Source: Paenibacillus sambharensis (GTDB taxonomy: Bacteria > Bacillota > Bacilli > Paenibacillales > Paenibacillaceae). Taken from it: a stretch of 64,000 bases of DNA. This document shows, one piece after another, positions 53,358 through 61,703 of this stretch (the first letter of the stretch is position 1; each line of letters opens with the position of its first letter). The notes under the pieces were generated by a model. That model did no database searches. It was not told the DNA's origin and worked only from the letters and a program-made list of their open reading frames with translations. Location of the stretch: the NCBI RefSeq assembly GCF_003233845.1, contig NZ_QKRB01000055.1, positions 124,001-188,000 of the forward strand, in the 5' to 3' direction. Position numbers and translations under genes: made by a program.

Positions 53358-53531
53358 CTAAAACTTTCTCTTACGCGCAGCCTCGGACTTCTTCTTGCGT
53401 TTGATGCTAGGCTTTTCATAATGCTTGCGTTTTTTGACCTCGGCCAAAACGCCGTCCTTAGCAATGGAACGCTTGAACCGACGAAGTGCAGCATCAATTG
53501 TCTCGTTTTTACGAACTTTCGTTTCAGACAC
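53358..53531 (-). CDS. rpsU: 30S ribosomal protein S21
   Basis: 57 residues, very basic. [20 protein letters not shown] and the RKRKF-type tail are typical. The start is GTG at 53531, with GGAGGGAGGG seven bases upstream; 13 further upstream codons are open but not part of S21. Its own SigA promoter lies 60 bases upstream. Confidence 0.98.
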   Translation of the reverse strand: MSETKVRKNETIDAALRRFKRSIAKDGVLAEVKKRKHYEKPSIKRKKKSEAARKRKF

Positions 53532-53591
53532 CAGTTTTCCCTCCCTCCGAAACAGACCGTCCCAGAACAATAAACACGGTAATCAAACTTC

Positions 53592-53621
53592 ATTATATGG
53601 TATAAGGAAACCCGGTGTCAA
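53592..53621 (-). promoter_or_regulatory. Consensus SigA promoter of rpsU-yqeY
   Basis: Minus strand: TTGACA (53616-53621), 18-base spacer, TATAAT (53592-53597). Both boxes are perfect. The -35 begins one base after the stop codon of the HIT gene. Confidence 0.9.
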
Positions 53622-53622
53622 C

Positions 53623-53970
53623 TCACACATTACCGATTAATGCGCCAAGCTTCTTGCCGCCAATCAGATGCACATGCAGATGGTAGACAACCTGGCCGCC
53701 ATCGGCATTCACGTTGTTCACCAGCCGGTATCCCGACTCGTCCACTCCGAGCTCCTTCGCAATGTGGCGCGCAGCTGCAAAAATCTCGGCAACCAGCGGA
53801 CCATCCTCAGCCTGCACGTCATTCATCGTGGCAATATGCTTCTTCGGGATGATCAGCACATGGACTGGTGCCGCCGGCTGGATATCGTGAAACGCAAGGA
53901 CATGCTCATTCTCATAAACCTTCCGGGAAGGAATGCTTCCTTCAATGATTTTACAGAAGATACAATCCAA
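53623..53970 (-). CDS. HIT family protein (Hint-type nucleotide hydrolase)
   Basis: 115 residues, with the histidine triad HLHVHLIGG (His97, His99, His101) that hydrolyses nucleoside phosphoramidates. An N-terminal CIFCKIIEG carries two cysteines as in zinc-binding Hint proteins. TTG start at 53970, with GGAGGAG upstream. No terminator separates it from rpsU, so some read-through is possible. Confidence 0.95.
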   Translation of the reverse strand: MDCIFCKIIEGSIPSRKVYENEHVLAFHDIQPAAPVHVLIIPKKHIATMNDVQAEDGPLVAEIFAAARHIAKELGVDESGYRLVNNVNADGGQVVYHLHVHLIGGKKLGALIGNV

Positions 53971-54154
53971 CTTTCCATCTCCTCCTCTATATGAATGCTG
54001 CCATTATGTATGAGATTTATTCTGTGCTTCCATCATACCGAAAAAGGCGGGGCTCGTCCAATTTGCACAGGGGGTTAGCCTGGTGGATGCGGGACTGCAG
54101 CCGGAGCCGCTGGGGAGCACCGAAGCAGGCAGCGCTCCCCGGCTGCTGTAGGCT

Positions 54155-54490
54155 TTAGTAGTAAGGAAGAAGCGACAAGCCAAGCAGTGCCGCCAGCGGG
54201 AAGACCGTCCGCAGGAAGCGTCTGCGCGGATAGTACGGATACGGGTACAATGGCGGCTGGACAAACGGCGATCCCGGATAAGGCGTGCCGTATGGAGGAA
54301 CAACACCCCCGTATGGGGCGTACGCACGCAGTACGTCGTGTCCGCCTCCACAGTGAGGCACCGCCAGGTAAACATGCGTTTCATCAATGTGCTCGATAAA
54401 TCCGTCGCAGCATAGCCCATCTTTCGTGTGAGCGAGTACGTAACGGTGAATATGCGCTGTACACCATTTGTGCAGCTCCTGTTTTTCCAT
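54155..54490 (-). CDS. Hypothetical protein with Sm-like-looking N-terminal domain and hydrophobic tail
   Basis: 111 residues. The first half (HIHRYVLAHTKDGLCCDGFIEHIDETHVYLAVP) has the strand pattern of small Sm/DUF2642-type barrels: a hydrophobic strand, a DG turn, a G-x-I-x-x-I strand and a hydrophobic strand. It is followed by a Tyr/Pro/Gly-rich stretch (VVPPYGTPYPG, PPLYPYPYYP) and a hydrophobic C-terminus after RRRFLR. Three Cys and several His could bind metal. Start at ATG 54490 (or 54493) with AGGAGGG upstream. Family not identified. Confidence 0.65.
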   Translation of the reverse strand: MEKQELHKWCTAHIHRYVLAHTKDGLCCDGFIEHIDETHVYLAVPHCGGGHDVLRAYAPYGGVVPPYGTPYPGSPFVQPPLYPYPYYPRRRFLRTVFPLAALLGLSLLPYY

Positions 54491-54821
54491 CATCCATTCC
54501 CTCCTGGAATCATCAGTCTGCTCTATCCTATTCAGCAATAGGCAAAAGGCTACCGCTGCGGTTGTTTTTTTATCATAAAATTTCCGCGGATGCCTGGTTT
54601 TCAGAATATCCTCCTATCGGATGAAGGAGGCGCAGCCTTGTTTGCAATCGTTCTCAATTTGATACATATATCAGACCAAATCGGCATGGATTCGACAACT
54701 TGGCCCCCTTATAATGGTTGTTAATAGGACCTATAAACAATTTTAATAGATGAGTTTGGGAATATATGATGACAACGACCGCATCGGGTAGAGCGGCTTA
54801 CGCCGCAAAGGAGGAGCAGAT
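54491..54821. other. Intergenic region upstream of the FAD oxidoreductase
   Basis: Divergent spacer of 331 bases. It holds a TATAAT at 54710-54715 with only a weak -35, an inverted CCTCC/GGAGG pair at about 54611-54630, and two short frames: 54638-54724 (28 codons from a TTG, AAGGAGG seven bases upstream) and 54766-54825 (19 codons, ending in the oxidoreductase start). Nothing larger is supported. Confidence 0.5.
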
Positions 54822-54825
54822 ATGA
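54766..54825 (+). CDS. Possible leader peptide overlapping the oxidoreductase start
   Basis: 19-codon frame MMTTTASGRAAYAAKEEQI whose TGA stop (54823-54825) overlaps the ATG of the next gene as ATGA. The ribosome site is poor (TTGGGA). Its last codons also encode the next gene's AAGGAGG. It may be chance; it is listed because the overlap allows coupled translation. Confidence 0.25.
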   Translation: MMTTTASGRAAYAAKEEQI

Positions 54826-56150
54826 AGATAGCCGTGATCGGCGGAGGACTTGCAGGCTTGACCGCTGCCGCTTATTTGTCGGAGCAGCCTACTGTTACAG
54901 GTGTGCTGTTCGAACGCAGCCCCCAGCTAGGGGGACGCGCCTTTACCTATGAGAAAGCCGGCTTTACCTTGAACTACGGTGCTCACGCGGTATACGGTTT
55001 GGACCGCCATACGATTTCGGTTATGGAAAAGGAGCTGCAGCTTTCCTTTGGCAGCCGTCAGGTAGATAAGCGCAAGGTCATGTATGAGAAGCACGATCAG
55101 CTGTCTCCTGCTCCGCTCGACTTTGTTAATCTGATGAAAACCGATATACTCAGCCCCCGGCAGAAAATGCGGTTTGCGGCTGAAATTACAGCTATCATCA
55201 CGAATATCCATCAGCTGAAGCACTATCCTACGCTTGGCCACTATCTCGCTGATTCAGAGGCAGATGAGAACGTGAAGGAGCTTTGGGAGCATCTTGTCTG
55301 CTCCAACTTCTTCATCACGCCGGAGGATGCACGCAAAGTGCCGGGTCACGTGATCAGCAAGTACTATCACAACCTCTTCCTGTCTCAGCGTCCGGTTAAC
55401 TATATTCTCGGAAGCTGGGCTGTCATTACGAACCAGCTGAAATCCAAGATGGAACAATCAGGCCGGTGGGAGCTCGCCATGCAGGAGGGCGTCGACGGTA
55501 TCCGTTACGAGGGCGGCCGGTATGTGCTGACGACCAAATTACGGGAAGAATCCTTTGATAACATTGTCTTTGCGATGCCTGTCCAGCAGATCATCAAGCT
55601 GCTTAACGATACGCCTTGGGAGCCGTTCATGACACCGTACGCGAACAACAAGGCCACGGAGGTCATGGTGTACGATGTGGGACTGAGCCAGGTCGTTGCC
55701 CGGCCGTTCAGCTACATCAGCGACATGAACAACAAGCTGTTCATTACCGACGTTTCCGCGACGGATCATACGCTTGTACCGGAAGGCGGACAGCTGCTGC
55801 AGGGGGTCGCGTATCTGAGCGACGATTTCGACACCGAGCAGGAGCGCAAGGCATATCTCGATGAACGGACCGCCCGGATGGAAGCGTTGTTTGACAAACA
55901 CTATCCCGGCTGGCGGGATGCCATTGCCGTCAAGCGAGTCTCCAAGAAGGCGATGGTACAGAGTGTGAAAAATATTGCCGGCAACAAGCTTCTCCCCGTC
56001 CGGATTGAGAATATGCCCTTTTATTTCTGCGGTGACGGCTGTCAGGGCAAAGGCGAGCTGGCCGAGCGCGCTTTCTCTAGCGCCAGAGATGCCGCCGCCA
56101 AGCTTGCGTCAGCAGCACGTGCCGGGCTTCCCGAGCTTGTTGGCATCTAG
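54822..56150 (+). CDS. FAD-dependent amine/phytoene-type oxidoreductase
   Basis: 442 residues. N-terminal dinucleotide-binding motif IAVIGGGLAGLTAAAYL, then LGGRAFTYEKAGFTLNYGAHAVYG as in phytoene desaturases and protoporphyrinogen oxidases, and a C-terminal FAD motif FYFCGDGCQGKGELAERA. No carotenoid gene is adjacent, so the substrate is unknown. ATG at 54822 with AAGGAGG seven bases upstream. Monocistronic, ends at a strong bidirectional terminator. Confidence 0.85.
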   Translation: MKIAVIGGGLAGLTAAAYLSEQPTVTGVLFERSPQLGGRAFTYEKAGFTLNYGAHAVYGLDRHTISVMEKELQLSFGSRQVDKRKVMYEKHDQLSPAPLDFVNLMKTDILSPRQKMRFAAEITAIITNIHQLKHYPTLGHYLADSEADENVKELWEHLVCSNFFITPEDARKVPGHVISKYYHNLFLSQRPVNYILGSWAVITNQLKSKMEQSGRWELAMQEGVDGIRYEGGRYVLTTKLREESFDNIVFAMPVQQIIKLLNDTPWEPFMTPYANNKATEVMVYDVGLSQVVARPFSYISDMNNKLFITDVSATDHTLVPEGGQLLQGVAYLSDDFDTEQERKAYLDERTARMEALFDKHYPGWRDAIAVKRVSKKAMVQSVKNIAGNKLLPVRIENMPFYFCGDGCQGKGELAERAFSSARDAAAKLASAARAGLPELVGI

Positions 56151-56206
56151 TATGCGGGCGGGAGGCACCAGCATTGCGCAAGGAATTGCAGACCACCTGT
56201 GAAGCA

Positions 56207-56258
56207 TAAAAAAGCTGCCATGCTGCGGAAAAATCCGCGGCATGGCAGCTTTTTTTTA
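56207..56258. terminator. Bidirectional terminator between convergent genes
   Basis: Stem GCTGCCATGC / GCATGGCAGC (one mismatch further in, then GCGGA/TCCGC) with an AAAA loop, flanked by A6 and T8. Serves the oxidoreductase (plus) and the gene at 56270 (minus). Confidence 0.93.
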
Positions 56259-56269
56259 TGATCGGTATA

Positions 56270-56923
56270 TTAATCCTCCGAGAGCAGCGGATCTGCGACA
56301 CCTTCGAAGAGCACCTGCTCTTCCCTGTCCATTACAGCTGCCAGATCGTATGCTGCGTTAACCCAGTCACCGCCCGACAGAACCAGCTGCGCTTGCGCAT
56401 CATTAATCGTATCGACCGTGAAGCGTTCGGCAATCTCTCTTAATGTGCTATACAGCTCCTCGATGGACTGCAGGTAACGGAGCTCCTCTTCTGTGAGCGG
56501 GCCCCCGTGCGTACCGATATGCTGAAGGGACGCTTCCACGTGGGAAATGAAGGTCAGCGCATTCCTTCTTTCGAAAGTGAGCGGTTCTTTGCCGTTGCGG
56601 CCGTCAGCTCCCCATACGAAGGCCTGCACCTGCTCCCCGTAACCTGTCCAGGAAACGATGCCTTGCTTGGCCGCAATGCGCTTGCCCATATCATCTCCGC
56701 TGTCCAGCAGCAGCCGGACATTGTCCAGTATACCGCCAAAATGCAGCTTCGTGTCCCATCCTGCCCGGATGATACGGCTGCCCTCCTCAACACGCTTCTC
56801 CTTGGTGCCGTGCAAATATTGTGAATAGAAAAAGACGTTGCCAATTAGACTGATCACAAGCAGCATCAGCGTAATGGGCGCAAATAAACTTCGTTTTCCG
56901 CTAGGGCTGTCCACTTCCGCCAC
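56270..56923 (-). CDS. Hypothetical membrane-anchored protein next to sbcC
   Basis: 217 residues: one membrane helix near the N-terminus (about 15-34), then a mainly helical soluble domain, probably outside the membrane (RIIRAGWDTKLHFGGILDNVRLL; FISHVEASLQHIG). I recognise no family. GTG start at 56923, with GGAGG six bases upstream. Follows sbcC by 30 bases on the same strand and may be the last gene of the addA-sbcD-sbcC run. Confidence 0.68.
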   Translation of the reverse strand: MAEVDSPSGKRSLFAPITLMLLVISLIGNVFFYSQYLHGTKEKRVEEGSRIIRAGWDTKLHFGGILDNVRLLLDSGDDMGKRIAAKQGIVSWTGYGEQVQAFVWGADGRNGKEPLTFERRNALTFISHVEASLQHIGTHGGPLTEEELRYLQSIEELYSTLREIAERFTVDTINDAQAQLVLSGGDWVNAAYDLAAVMDREEQVLFEGVADPLLSED

Positions 56924-56953
56924 TCCTTTCCTCCCAGCAGTGTATCATGTCCG

Positions 56954-59900
56954 TCACAGCGTTTCCAGCCGGACACGGCTGCCCGCACCCGCCGGGTCGG
57001 CGGCCGAAACGATCAGCCGTCTTGGCAGGCGGGCACGCAGCTCTGGCACATGGCTGATCACACCCACAGACAGCTTATCCGTATGCAGCTTCTCAAGCGC
57101 CGAGATCACGGTCTCAAGCAGCTCTGGATCAAGTGTGCCGAAGCCTTCATCAAGGAAGAAAAACTGCAGCGGATAGCGTCCCCGCAGCTGAATTTGGGCT
57201 GACAGGGCAAGGGCAAGCGCCAGAGAGGCGAGGAAGGTTTCGCCGCCTGAGAGCGTTCCTACAGGCCGGCGTATTCCGCCATTGGCATCATCGCGAATGA
57301 CGAAGCCGCCGCCTGAATCCACCTCAAGCGCGTATCGCCGCTTCGTCAGAAAGCCCAGCCTCTCCGAGGCGGCCCGGCATACCTGAACAAGCTGCTCCTC
57401 CGCAACATACTCGACAAAGGCATTTCCGCGGAAGACAGACTGCAGACGGCTCAGCCGGCCGCTCAGCTCCGTGAGCTCCAGCCGCTTGTTCTCTAGTGCC
57501 TTCCAGCGCTCATGCTTCCGGGCCAGCTCCTCCACGCCGCGCTCGGCCTTCGCCTCCTGCTGGATGGCAGCCTCACACACAATCCGGGCGGCGGCAAGCT
57601 TGCCCTCGGCGGCCTGCCAGTGCTCCTCATCAACCGAACGGCCATCCAGCTTATCAGTGAGAAGAGCGATCTGGACCTTCAGCTCTCTTGCCTTCTCCTT
57701 GTAGGCTTCAAGCTCAGCCGCAAGCTTCTCCTTCATAGGAATGGATGGCAGCAGCTCCCTGACCTCTGCCAAATCTGCAAAGCCAGTCTTGGCCATCTGA
57801 TCCTTCAAACGCTGAGCCGCCGATTGCCTTCTGCTGGCTGCCGACTTGAGCGCTTCCGCTGCGGAGCTGCGGAGCTCGGCTGCCTCCTGCAGCGCGGCAG
57901 CTGCAGCGTCATGGGCTTCACCCGAGGAACGAACACGGTCTTGCAAACCTGCCCTTTCCTGCTCTGTCTGCTCCAGCAGAAGCGATGCAGGCTGGCCAGC
58001 TGTCCACTCGTACAGACGGGCAGTCTGCTCTTGAAGCAGTCTCTCTCCACCTTCGAGGCGGGCTGCGGCTTCGACGGAGGCAAGCCTCGCATTCTGCAGC
58101 CCCTGCTCGCTTGCCTGCAGCAGCGCCCGCTTCTCTTCAATGAAAGCCACGCTTCTCTCGAGACCCTCCCTTGCGGACCGAGCTTCCTTATCCCTTCGTT
58201 CGCATTCTGCAATCCAGGCTCCCGCCGCTTCGGGCTTGACTTCCTGGAAATCGCCTTCCCATTCCGCCAGCAGCTGGCGGCAGCCCTCCGCCACCCTGCT
58301 GTGCCGTTCTTGAACAGCCGTGCGTGCTGCTGACTTTGCATCTCTGTCCGCTTGCGCAGACGTATACTGCTTCTCTGCTGCTGCAGAGCGCTCAATCAGC
58401 TGCTCGGCTTCCGTAGAAGCTGCCTGCCAGCTCTGCTCCAAGCCGGCAGCAGCAGCCTCTGCTGCTTCAATCGCCGCAGCAAGCACTGCCAGCTGAGATG
58501 CCCTGAAAGCAGCCAGCTCCTCTCCGTCAGGTTCGCTGCTCCAGTCATTCTCCAAAGCTGCAGCAGCTTCTGCTGCCGGGATGGCTTGGAAACGGTATGC
58601 ATCCGGGATTGCGGCGGCCGTTGCAAGGCTTTTGGCCGGGTCGCGGGAAACCGAATCCGCCGCGGCACGTCTGATCCGCTCCAATGTCTGCCGTGCGGTC
58701 CCTCCAAGCGAAGATAACCGGAGCATCAGACTGCTGGCAGCTGTAGTCAGCCGCTCTCCTTCAGTGATCTGAACGCCCGTCTCCTCCAGTTCCCGGACAG
58801 TCCCGGCATCTTGACCTGCATGTGGAACGCCCGGGTGCTCTGTTGAACCGCACACCGGACAAGCCAAGCCATCCTGCAGCTCTTCTGCCAGCTTTACCGC
58901 AAGCTGCCTGCGTACAAGCTCCTTCTCATACTCCCGTGCCCGCTGAAGCAGTCCGGGCAGCTGATGGGAAGGCTTACGGGCAGCTTCCTCCAGCCGTTCA
59001 AGCTCTTCATAACGGGGCTGCAGCTCTGCCAAGAGCCCGGCTAGTGCAGCTGAAGATGCTTCCCATTTTCTCTTGCCCGCTTCGCAAGCAGCAGCACTTT
59101 CATTGAAGGCCCGGTCAGCAGCAGCGAGTTCCTGCCCCGCTTCCTTCAGCAGTCCATTCTGATATTCAAGCTGCTGAAGCCGGCGCGTCATGGACACCCA
59201 CCTGGAGCGCTCCTGCTCCGAAAGGTCCAGCTTCTTCAGAATCTCTCTCAGTTCCTGCTGCCGTTCCTGTGCCCGGTTGACGATATCACGCGCCTTGGCG
59301 GCCTGCTCGGCAAAGTCCTGCATACTCTTCTCCGCTTCAGCAAACCTGCTGCGGTTGCCTTCAACCTGCTTGCGCAGCTCCTCTGTTTCCCGCTCTAGGC
59401 GCTGAGCCTGAGACAGCTGCTCCCGCCGCTGCGCCAGCAGCGGTTCAGCCTCTTCGGCCTCCTGACGAACAGCCTTCCATATGGCAGCAGCCGATTCTGC
59501 CGCCTGCTGCCTTTCCGCATGCAGGCGGAGAGCCGCTTCGTTGCGGCGCTCCATATCCGCACAGTCCTGCTCAGCGAGGTCCAGATCCTCGACGGCCGGC
59601 TGCAGGCGTTCTGCCTGTTCAAACAGCTTAACCCTAATCTCGAGCTCATTCATCCGGGAGGCATCAGCTTCCAGCAGCCTGATCTCCTGCTTCCTACCGG
59701 CCAGCTCGAGCTGGCGTTCCCGAATCTCACGCAGCTCCGCATGATCTGATTCCGCCTGAGCGAGCTCACTGCGGGCTGAGGCAGCAGCTTCCGAGGCTGC
59801 TGCCTTCAATGCCGCTGCCTCTGCCAGCGCCTCTTCAGAGGCATCTCCGAGTCCCTGCTGCTCGGCTGCCGTCTCACCCAGCGCCGATTCTGCTGCCTTC

Positions 59901-60475
59901 GCCCGCTGGCTCAGCCTTGCCGCCAAGCCGTCGCCATACCTCTCCAGGGAGAAGAGCCGCTGAAGCATTTGGCGCCTTTCCTTGCCTGTTAGCGACAGGA
60001 ACTCCGAGAACTTGCCCTGGGGCAGCACTACCGCCCTGGTAAAGTCCTGCATCGTGAGGCCGATATGCTGCTCAACACAGCGGTTCACATCAGACAGCTT
60101 ATCGGCCAGCACCGCATCTCCACCGGGTGTCATCTCCACGAAGCGGCAAACCGTATTATTAACCGACACGTCGCCGCCGCGTTTAAACTGCCGCTCCACC
60201 CGGTAGCGGCTTGAACCGCCTGCTCCTGACAGCTCGAAGGTGAAGGAAACAGCCAGTGTTTTTTCCGCCTGATTCATGATGCCCTGCGTACCGCCGTAAG
60301 CCCTCTCAACCTTGCCGTACAAGGCCAGTGTCATCGCGTCCAGTATGCTGGACTTGCCGCTTCCCGTCGGGCCGAAGATCCCAAAGACGCCTGCTTCACA
60401 GAGCCGGGCGAAGTCAATTTCCTGCTGCTCCCGGTAGCTTTGCAGCCCGCTTAATGTCAGCTTGATTGGTTTCAT
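56954..60475 (-). CDS. sbcC: Nuclease SbcCD subunit C (SMC-like ATPase)
   Basis: ATPase partner of SbcD; the complex cuts hairpins and blocked DNA ends. 1173 residues: Walker A GPTGSGKSS (35-43) at the N-terminus, two very long coiled coils (about 190-530 and 560-1000) around the zinc hook Cys539-x-x-Cys542, then the signature TLSGGE and Walker B FFFLDEGFGTLD. Ala/Glu-rich coiled coil is typical. ATG at 60475, seven bases after the sbcD stop. Confidence 0.96.
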   Translation of the reverse strand: MKPIKLTLSGLQSYREQQEIDFARLCEAGVFGIFGPTGSGKSSILDAMTLALYGKVERAYGGTQGIMNQAEKTLAVSFTFELSGAGGSSRYRVERQFKRGGDVSVNNTVCRFVEMTPGGDAVLADKLSDVNRCVEQHIGLTMQDFTRAVVLPQGKFSEFLSLTGKERRQMLQRLFSLERYGDGLAARLSQRAKAAESALGETAAEQQGLGDASEEALAEAAALKAAASEAAASARSELAQAESDHAELREIRERQLELAGRKQEIRLLEADASRMNELEIRVKLFEQAERLQPAVEDLDLAEQDCADMERRNEAALRLHAERQQAAESAAAIWKAVRQEAEEAEPLLAQRREQLSQAQRLERETEELRKQVEGNRSRFAEAEKSMQDFAEQAAKARDIVNRAQERQQELREILKKLDLSEQERSRWVSMTRRLQQLEYQNGLLKEAGQELAAADRAFNESAAACEAGKRKWEASSAALAGLLAELQPRYEELERLEEAARKPSHQLPGLLQRAREYEKELVRRQLAVKLAEELQDGLACPVCGSTEHPGVPHAGQDAGTVRELEETGVQITEGERLTTAASSLMLRLSSLGGTARQTLERIRRAAADSVSRDPAKSLATAAAIPDAYRFQAIPAAEAAAALENDWSSEPDGEELAAFRASQLAVLAAAIEAAEAAAAGLEQSWQAASTEAEQLIERSAAAEKQYTSAQADRDAKSAARTAVQERHSRVAEGCRQLLAEWEGDFQEVKPEAAGAWIAECERRDKEARSAREGLERSVAFIEEKRALLQASEQGLQNARLASVEAAARLEGGERLLQEQTARLYEWTAGQPASLLLEQTEQERAGLQDRVRSSGEAHDAAAAALQEAAELRSSAAEALKSAASRRQSAAQRLKDQMAKTGFADLAEVRELLPSIPMKEKLAAELEAYKEKARELKVQIALLTDKLDGRSVDEEHWQAAEGKLAAARIVCEAAIQQEAKAERGVEELARKHERWKALENKRLELTELSGRLSRLQSVFRGNAFVEYVAEEQLVQVCRAASERLGFLTKRRYALEVDSGGGFVIRDDANGGIRRPVGTLSGGETFLASLALALALSAQIQLRGRYPLQFFFLDEGFGTLDPELLETVISALEKLHTDKLSVGVISHVPELRARLPRRLIVSAADPAGAGSRVRLETL

Positions 60476-60481
60476 CTTCGG

Positions 60482-61687
60482 TCACACCCCTTCATTGGCA
60501 GCCGGCTCAAGCTCTGCTCCATCCCGTTCCTGCTCATCAATGAGCTCAAGGAAAAGCCGCACCGTCTCATCATCCGGCACTGCCCCGCCCGTCTGCCGGG
60601 TGAAGAACCGGCGGAACAGCTCTTCAACAGGCAGCTGCTCGCGTGCTGCCGCATCAGCCTCTACCGGCTTGTCCGCATCCGGATAAACAGGCCGTATGTG
60701 AATAATGCCGGCGTGCAGCTTGCGCAGCTGCTGAATCTGTTCCATTGTAATCAGCTCGTCCATTGTAATCTCCAGATCGATCCACGCCTTGGCATCCCGC
60801 TTCTCATCCAGCCAGCTGTGCACTTCCGCAATTCCGCCTTTGGCCTTCCAGGAGACAACCGGCCGGCCGCAGGACAGCAGCAGCTCTCGCGGCTCCACCT
60901 GCCGGCCGGGCTCCGCATCAAACAGCATGACCGATTTGGCCTGTCCTCCTTCAGAGAAGCTGTATGCCAGCGGCGACCCGCTGTAGCGGATGGTCTCCAC
61001 GCCATGTACACGCTGGGGCCTGTGCAGATGGCCCAGGGCTACGTACTGGGCACCGATCCGAAAAGCGGACGGATCGACCGTATAGGCACCGCCGACCTGA
61101 ATGGGACGCTCTGATTCGGTCTCCGCCCCTCCAAGCACGTAGACGTGGCTCATCGCCAGGTTCACCGTATCTGCCTTAAAGCCTGCCGCAAGTCCCTGCA
61201 TCAGCCTGCTCACCCGTTCCGAGTACGCACTGCGCAGCTTGCCTTCGTCAGTATCCTCACTAAGAAGCTCTCTCAGGCGCGATTCAGACGGATACGGAAG
61301 AGCCGCAATAACCGCCTGCTCACCTGTGCGCGGTATTCCGATCTCCAGCGCCTGTCCGGTCGGAAGGCCTGCTAGATGAATGCCGCTCTGCCGGGCCAGC
61401 GGGGCTGCTGCTGAGATTCTTTCCGGCTGATCATGATTTCCTGCAATGACCGCAACCGCACGGCGGCCGCCATCTGCAAGCCGGGAGAGAGCCTCGAAAT
61501 AAAGCTGCTCCGCGGCAGCTGGCGGGTTCACCGAGTCATAGACATCGCCTGCGACCAGAACCAGATCCACTTCCTCCCGGTTCACGATATCAGCCAGCTC
61601 ATCTATGAATGCTGCCTGCTCTTCCAGACGGCTTCTCCCTTCCAGTGTCCGGCCGAAATGCCAGTCCGCCGTGTGCAATATACGCAT
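60482..61687 (-). CDS. sbcD: Nuclease SbcCD subunit D (Mre11-like)
   Basis: 401 residues. Calcineurin-type phosphoesterase with ILHTADWHFGR, VAGDVYDSVNPP, VIAGNHDQPERI and YVALGHLHRPQ, which supply the two-metal site, followed by a C-terminal capping domain. ATG at 61687 with AAGGGGG seven bases upstream; earlier codons overlap addA and lack a site. Middle gene of addA-sbcD-sbcC. Confidence 0.96.
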   Translation of the reverse strand: MRILHTADWHFGRTLEGRSRLEEQAAFIDELADIVNREEVDLVLVAGDVYDSVNPPAAAEQLYFEALSRLADGGRRAVAVIAGNHDQPERISAAAPLARQSGIHLAGLPTGQALEIGIPRTGEQAVIAALPYPSESRLRELLSEDTDEGKLRSAYSERVSRLMQGLAAGFKADTVNLAMSHVYVLGGAETESERPIQVGGAYTVDPSAFRIGAQYVALGHLHRPQRVHGVETIRYSGSPLAYSFSEGGQAKSVMLFDAEPGRQVEPRELLLSCGRPVVSWKAKGGIAEVHSWLDEKRDAKAWIDLEITMDELITMEQIQQLRKLHAGIIHIRPVYPDADKPVEADAAAREQLPVEELFRRFFTRQTGGAVPDDETVRLFLELIDEQERDGAELEPAANEGV

Positions 61688-61703
61688 TACCGTGCCCCCT
61701 TCA

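Noticed and set aside
54022-54150. Terminator after the Sm-like-looking gene
   Set aside because: A GC-rich imperfect inverted repeat is present (GCAGCCGG ... CCGGCTGC region), but with a large bulge and no T-run.
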